A DNA stretch of 64,000 nucleotides from Rhodocyclales bacterium (GTDB taxonomy: Bacteria > Pseudomonadota > Gammaproteobacteria > Burkholderiales > Rhodocyclaceae), in assembly GCA_016177805.1 (NCBI GenBank), contig JACOUN010000083.1, positions 1-64,000 on the forward strand, in the 5' to 3' direction. A program made the position numbers and the translations under genes. The notes beneath the pieces were generated by a model. The model was not told the origin of the DNA. It worked only from the letters and a program-made list of their open reading frames with translations, and did no database searches. Shown piece after piece: positions 60,902 through 64,000 of the stretch (its first letter is position 1; every line of letters begins with the position of its first letter).

Positions 60902-62035
60902 TCAATCGATAGGCGACGGCGGGTGCTGATACCCTTGCGGACTCAGTCCGCCGATGCGCGGCGTGGCGGTGGTGACATCGGCGCATTGCGCGCGGTGGCG
61001 CAACGCATGGTCCATGAGCACCAAAGCCAGCATGGCCTCGGCGATCGGGGTGGCACGAATGCCCACGCACGGATCATGGCGTCCAAGCGTGTTCACGATC
61101 ACCGCCTCGCCCTGTTTGTCGATCGAGCGTCGATCCAGGCGGATGCTCGAAGTGGGCTTGATCGCGATGCTGACCATCATGTCCTGCCCGGTCGAAATAC
61201 CACCGACCACCCCACCCGCGTTGTTGGTCAGGAACCCGGCCGGGGTCAGTTCGTCCGAATGCTCGGTACCACGCTGGGTCACACAGCCAAAACCGGCACC
61301 GATCTCGACCCCCTTGACCGCGTTGATGCCCATCATCGCGTAGGCGATATCCGCATCCAGCCTGTCGTAGACCGGCTCGCCCCAGCCGACCGGCACACCG
61401 GTCGCGACCACATTGATGCGTGCGCCGATCGAATCGCCCGACTTGCGCAACTCGTCCATGTAGTCCTCAAGCTCGGCGACCTTGCCGGCATTGGGGGCGA
61501 AAAAGGGATTATGCGCAACGTCGTCCCAGCTCACGAACGGAATATCCACCGGCCCGAGCTGCGCCATGTAGCCGCGGATCACGATACCGAACTTCTCTTT
61601 CAACCACTTGCGCGCGATGGCCGCCGCCGCGACCCGCACGGCCGTTTCGCGCGCGGAAGCCCGACCGCCGCCACGATGATCGCGGATGCCGTATTTCTGC
61701 CAGTAGCCATAGTCGGCATGACCGGGGCGAAAGCGCTCGGAAATGTTGCCGTAATCATGCGACCGCTGGTCCTGGTTACGGATCAGCAGCGCGATGGAAG
61801 TGCCGGTCGTGACCCCTTCGAACACCCCGGACAGAATCTCCACGGTATCCGGCTCACGCCGCTGCGTCACATGCCGGGAAGTCCCCGGCTTGCGCCGGTC
61901 CAGTTCCAACTGGATATCTTCGGTCGATATCGGCAAACCCGGCGGACAACCATCGACCACACAGCCGATTGCCGGACCATGCGACTCACCAAACGAAGTC
62001 ACACAAAAAAGCCTGCCTAGGGTATTGCCGGACAT
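60902..62035 (-). CDS. aroC: Chorismate synthase AroC
   Basis: Last shikimate step, EPSP to chorismate, needing reduced FMN. The 377-aa protein has [18 protein letters not shown], the RRKPG and [12 protein letters not shown] basic segments, [10 protein letters not shown] and the C-terminal [10 protein letters not shown]. Start 62035 (MSGNTLGRL) is fixed by homology. Typical length. Confidence 0.97.
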   Translation of the reverse strand: MSGNTLGRLFCVTSFGESHGPAIGCVVDGCPPGLPISTEDIQLELDRRKPGTSRHVTQRREPDTVEILSGVFEGVTTGTSIALLIRNQDQRSHDYGNISERFRPGHADYGYWQKYGIRDHRGGGRASARETAVRVAAAAIARKWLKEKFGIVIRGYMAQLGPVDIPFVSWDDVAHNPFFAPNAGKVAELEDYMDELRKSGDSIGARINVVATGVPVGWGEPVYDRLDADIAYAMMGINAVKGVEIGAGFGCVTQRGTEHSDELTPAGFLTNNAGGVVGGISTGQDMMVSIAIKPTSSIRLDRRSIDKQGEAVIVNTLGRHDPCVGIRATPIAEAMLALVLMDHALRHRAQCADVTTATPRIGGLSPQGYQHPPSPID

Positions 62036-62145
62036 GAAGGAACTCGCCAAGTAACGCTCGGGTGGGTCGGTGAATCTAGCATAGCACCCAGGTCGCAGCA
62101 ATTGCGCTGACGCATCGGTCGTCTACCGCATCCGCAGATGGAGGA

Positions 62146-62301
62146 TCATTCCTCCGGTTTGTCGAGATGGTGGCCGATCTGATTGAACACCAGGTACGGG
62201 ACGAGTGACGCCGCGAGCCAAAGCCACTCGTGACTGTAGATCACCCAACCCCAGCAACCCCACGCCCATAGTACGACTACCACCTTGATCGTGTTGTACA
62301 T
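62146..62301 (-). CDS. Small two-helix membrane protein, possible partner of the toxin-like gene
   Basis: A 51-aa ORF (ATG at 62301, TGA at 62148-62146) with two hydrophobic segments (about 5-22 and 26-42, rich in Trp/Val/Leu) and a short acidic end (HLDKPEE). It begins 9 bp after the toxin-like gene on the same strand, so the two are probably co-expressed. No family recognised. The position fits an immunity or accessory protein, but this is inference only. Confidence 0.5.
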   Translation of the reverse strand: MYNTIKVVVVLWAWGCWGWVIYSHEWLWLAASLVPYLVFNQIGHHLDKPEE

Positions 62302-62310
62302 GGCAGGCAC

Positions 62311-62853
62311 TCACGGTAGCGACATGGGCGAGACGCCCCAGCGCACGTACACCAGACGCGGGATGATGCGAACCGTACCTGCTGGTGTCGCAAGATGAAT
62401 TGGAAATCTAGCGTTCGCACGCACAAACAGATTGAGTGGACGACCCACAGCCGCCATATATGTGCCTGGACCGAAGAGGCCAAATCGGGTGGCGTTGATA
62501 GCGCCGGATGCTGCTATCCCGGTTGCGCCCGCAGCGGTTGTGAAATGAACTAGATTCTTAGGCAATGCAGCAAACCCATAACCTGCGGTGGCCAACGTGA
62601 TCGCCGTAGTTGGTGCGACCTCGGGCGTCCATAACGCCGCGAACGCCCCCGGTATGTTGGCGAGTGGCGCCAAGGGGTGCTTTGAGTGAACAGCGATATC
62701 TGCCCAGTACTGGGCAGCATTGTCCGCTGCGTTGGTAGTGGCGCGATACAGCCGTGCCATGTCACTCAAGAACATATCAATAGCATTCTGCTCTTGAACC
62801 TCGATCGCGGGACCACACCCCGACCTCTGGCAAGTGATGGGCGAAAATAGCAT
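62311..62853 (-). CDS. Putative ADP-ribosyltransferase-fold toxin-like protein
   Basis: A 180-aa protein of no certain family. Residues 101-133 read LVHFTT..G..GI..SG.IN....GPGTYM, which parallels the HYD1-type ADP-ribosyltransferase domain of polymorphic toxins (LYHYTN..G..GI..SG....G.GQYL). The Asp expected after the second motif is not obvious (YMAA). A hydrophobic stretch lies at about 82-96 and there is no delivery domain, so it may be an orphan or displaced toxin tip. ATG 62853 has GGAGG four bases upstream; ATG 62898 would overlap the stop of the preceding small ORF. Base composition is well below its neighbours. Confidence 0.55.
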   Translation of the reverse strand: MLFSPITCQRSGCGPAIEVQEQNAIDMFLSDMARLYRATTNAADNAAQYWADIAVHSKHPLAPLANIPGAFAALWTPEVAPTTAITLATAGYGFAALPKNLVHFTTAAGATGIAASGAINATRFGLFGPGTYMAAVGRPLNLFVRANARFPIHLATPAGTVRIIPRLVYVRWGVSPMSLP

Positions 62854-62891
62854 GGAGCCTCCAATAATACGATTTGCGTAACCGAACGCGA

Positions 62892-63095
62892 TCACCATAC
62901 GGATGATTTTTCAATCAACCAGATGACCATCTCAAGGAACTTGCGCAGGGCCGAGTGCATGTTCAGACGTATCGAACAGCCAAACGCAACGGCATCCGCA
63001 CCAGCAGTTAATTGTATGTTCCAAGCATATATTGCGCAAGCCATTCCTCCCAAGATGAAGTACTGAATGGGGAACCATGCACCACACCAGTGCAA
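62892..63095 (-). CDS. Hypothetical 67-aa hydrophobic ORF upstream of the toxin-like gene
   Basis: Hydrophobic from about 7 to 42 (FPIQYFILGGMACAIYAW, then AGADAVAFGC) with a basic/aromatic end. Its stop overlaps the alternative start of the toxin-like gene. An internal ATG at 63044 follows directly on GGGAGGA. No family recognised; the codon pattern is not decisive. It could be a small membrane protein or a remnant of a larger displaced gene. Confidence 0.35.
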   Translation of the reverse strand: MHWCGAWFPIQYFILGGMACAIYAWNIQLTAGADAVAFGCSIRLNMHSALRKFLEMVIWLIEKSSVW

Positions 63096-63129
63096 GCTGG
63101 CACCCAGGTTCGAGCGCCGACAGCGTCAC

Positions 63130-63174
63130 TGCATGTCATGCACAGGCACACAGCGACCACCACCGCCCTATACT
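63130..63174 (+). promoter_or_regulatory. Palindrome and -10-like element before dodecin
   Basis: TGCATG-T-CATGCA (63130-63142) is a perfect 13-bp palindrome. TATACT (63169-63174) lies 31 bp before the dodecin ATG. No convincing -35. The palindrome just upstream of the expected -35 position could bind a dimeric regulator. Confidence 0.35.
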
Positions 63175-63205
63175 TGGAACGACAATCACCGAGAGGAGAC
63201 CCGCC

Positions 63206-63415
63206 ATGCCGAATCACGTGTACAAACTCATAGAACTCGCCGGCTCTTCACCCGTCAGCACCGACGATGCGATCCGCAATGCGATCGAGACGGCCGGCAA
63301 ATCGGTGCGCCATATGGACTGGTTCGAGGCGACCGAGATTCGCGGCCACATCGTCGACGGGCAAATCGCGCACTACCAGGTCAAGCTCAAGGTAGGGTTC
63401 CGGCTCGAAGACTGA
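63206..63415 (+). CDS. Dodecin family flavin-binding protein
   Basis: A 69-aa protein that in this family forms a hollow dodecamer storing flavins (or CoA). It has the complete pattern: HVYKLIELAGSSPVS, DAIRNAI, VRHMDWFEATEIRGHI (Trp stacks flavin) and HYQVKLKVGFRLE. GAGAGGAG precedes the ATG. It lies 18 bp before the CHASE2 gene. Confidence 0.95.
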   Translation: MPNHVYKLIELAGSSPVSTDDAIRNAIETAGKSVRHMDWFEATEIRGHIVDGQIAHYQVKLKVGFRLED

Positions 63416-63433
63416 TCCAGCGCCTCCGGATCG

Positions 63434-64000
63434 ATGACTTCCGCCGCAGGCCAGCGTTTCTCCCGGCAAGCCCTGCCCCGGCTTGCCGGGTTGCTGTTTG
63501 CCGGGCTGCTGGCGTTCACGGTGTACTTCGGCCCGGTCACCGCGATCGATGCGCGCATCTCCGATCTGGTGCTGCGCTGGCAGGCGCGCGAACGCCCGGC
63601 GCCGGATTCCGTCGTGGTGATCGACATCGACCAGCGCAGTCTCGAAGATCCACAGATGCTGGAGCTACTGGGCAACTGGCCGTGGCCGCGTGCGGCGCAT
63701 GGCGAAATCGTCGACTACCTGGCCCGGTTGCAACCGAAGGCGATCCTGTTCGACCTGATATTCAGCGAACCAGACGTGTTCCGCCCGTACAGCGATGCGC
63801 ATTTTGCCGGCACGCTGGAACGTTTTCCCGCGCTGCTGCCGTTGGTGATCGCGCCCGATGGTGAAGCCTCACCGCTGGCCGGGCTCGCACCCGTCATGGG
63901 CATCAAGCCCTCCGCGCGGCCCGACGCGGACGCGGCGCTGCCTCTGATCGCGCCCAAGGCTCTGCCGCCGCACGTATGGCGCACCGGCATCATCAATTTC
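63434..64000 (+). CDS. CHASE2-domain sensor protein, 5' part (cut by window end)
   Basis: An open frame of 189 codons running off the window. It starts with a basic segment, one TM (about 15-33), then a periplasmic CHASE2 domain: IDARISDLVLRWQARERPAPDSV, VVIDIDQRSLE, GNWPWPRAAHGEIVDYLARLQPKAI and FDLIFSEPD. CHASE2 usually precedes an adenylate/guanylate cyclase, a histidine kinase or a diguanylate-type output with three more helices; the output domain is beyond 64000. Start ATG at 63434 is 18 bp after the dodecin stop. Confidence 0.88.
   Translation, partial: MTSAAGQRFSRQALPRLAGLLFAGLLAFTVYFGPVTAIDARISDLVLRWQARERPAPDSVVVIDIDQRSLEDPQMLELLGNWPWPRAAHGEIVDYLARLQPKAILFDLIFSEPDVFRPYSDAHFAGTLERFPALLPLVIAPDGEASPLAGLAPVMGIKPSARPDADAALPLIAPKALPPHVWRTGIINF

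Overview
This 64-kb window is a GC-rich (mid-60s % by eye), gene-dense bacterial chromosome segment. Gene order points to Betaproteobacteria: lptFG | pepA-holC-valS; guaB-guaA with rnfH-ratA-smpB; fabI | ppiD; cysS | ppiA-ppiB-lpxH; and leuC-entericidin-leuD-leuB-asd-fimV-truA-trpFBA-accD-folC-dedD-cvpA-purF-metZ. A related gammaproteobacterium cannot be excluded. A phasin gene suggests polyhydroxyalkanoate storage, and NnrU hints at nitrogen-oxide metabolism. No rRNA, tRNA, CRISPR array, insertion sequence or prophage was recognised.

Layout. 0.2-10.4 kb: LPS export (lptFG), pepA, holC, valS, an InaA-type kinase, a TusA-like protein and bepA. 10.4-15.8 kb: moaC, then two two-component systems whose kinase genes converge and overlap tail to tail. 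The second system is PepSY protein / response regulator / kinase, and its regulator gene carries an in-frame amber stop between receiver and DNA-binding domain. A divergent PepSY gene leads into a ferric-reductase-like flavocytochrome. 17.2-22.6 kb: a methyltransferase/LtaS-like transferase pair and a SWIM-SNF2 helicase. 22.7-29.1 kb: GMP synthesis, rnfH-ratA-smpB, nnrU and fabI. 29.2-36.1 kb: ppiD, clpB with a good sigma-32-type promoter, a phasin and an orphan amino-acid-type binding protein. 36.1-42.9 kb: cysS, two cyclophilins, lpxH, a cyclic-nucleotide-gated MscS-type channel, a small DMT protein and metZ. 42.9-51.9 kb: one long minus-strand run of overlapping housekeeping genes from purF up to a CbiQ-like protein. 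51.9-62.0 kb: fimV, asd, the leu operon with an embedded 43-aa entericidin, an MFS transporter and aroC. 62.1-64.0 kb: a low-GC insert with an ADP-ribosyltransferase-toxin-like protein flanked by small hydrophobic ORFs, then dodecin and a CHASE2 sensor cut by the window end.

The most interesting signals are: (1) the small low-GC cassette at 62.1-63.1 kb, whose central protein has an HYD1-type ADP-ribosyltransferase signature; (2) the amber-split response regulator, together with a PhoP-box-like direct repeat placed 12 bp from a -10 element in front of its operon and a matching repeat before the methyltransferase/LtaS-like pair; and (3) an in-frame 36-bp tandem duplication in valS between the HIGH motif and the GTDHAG motif, whose two copies differ only synonymously. 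Most of the rest is conserved core genome.
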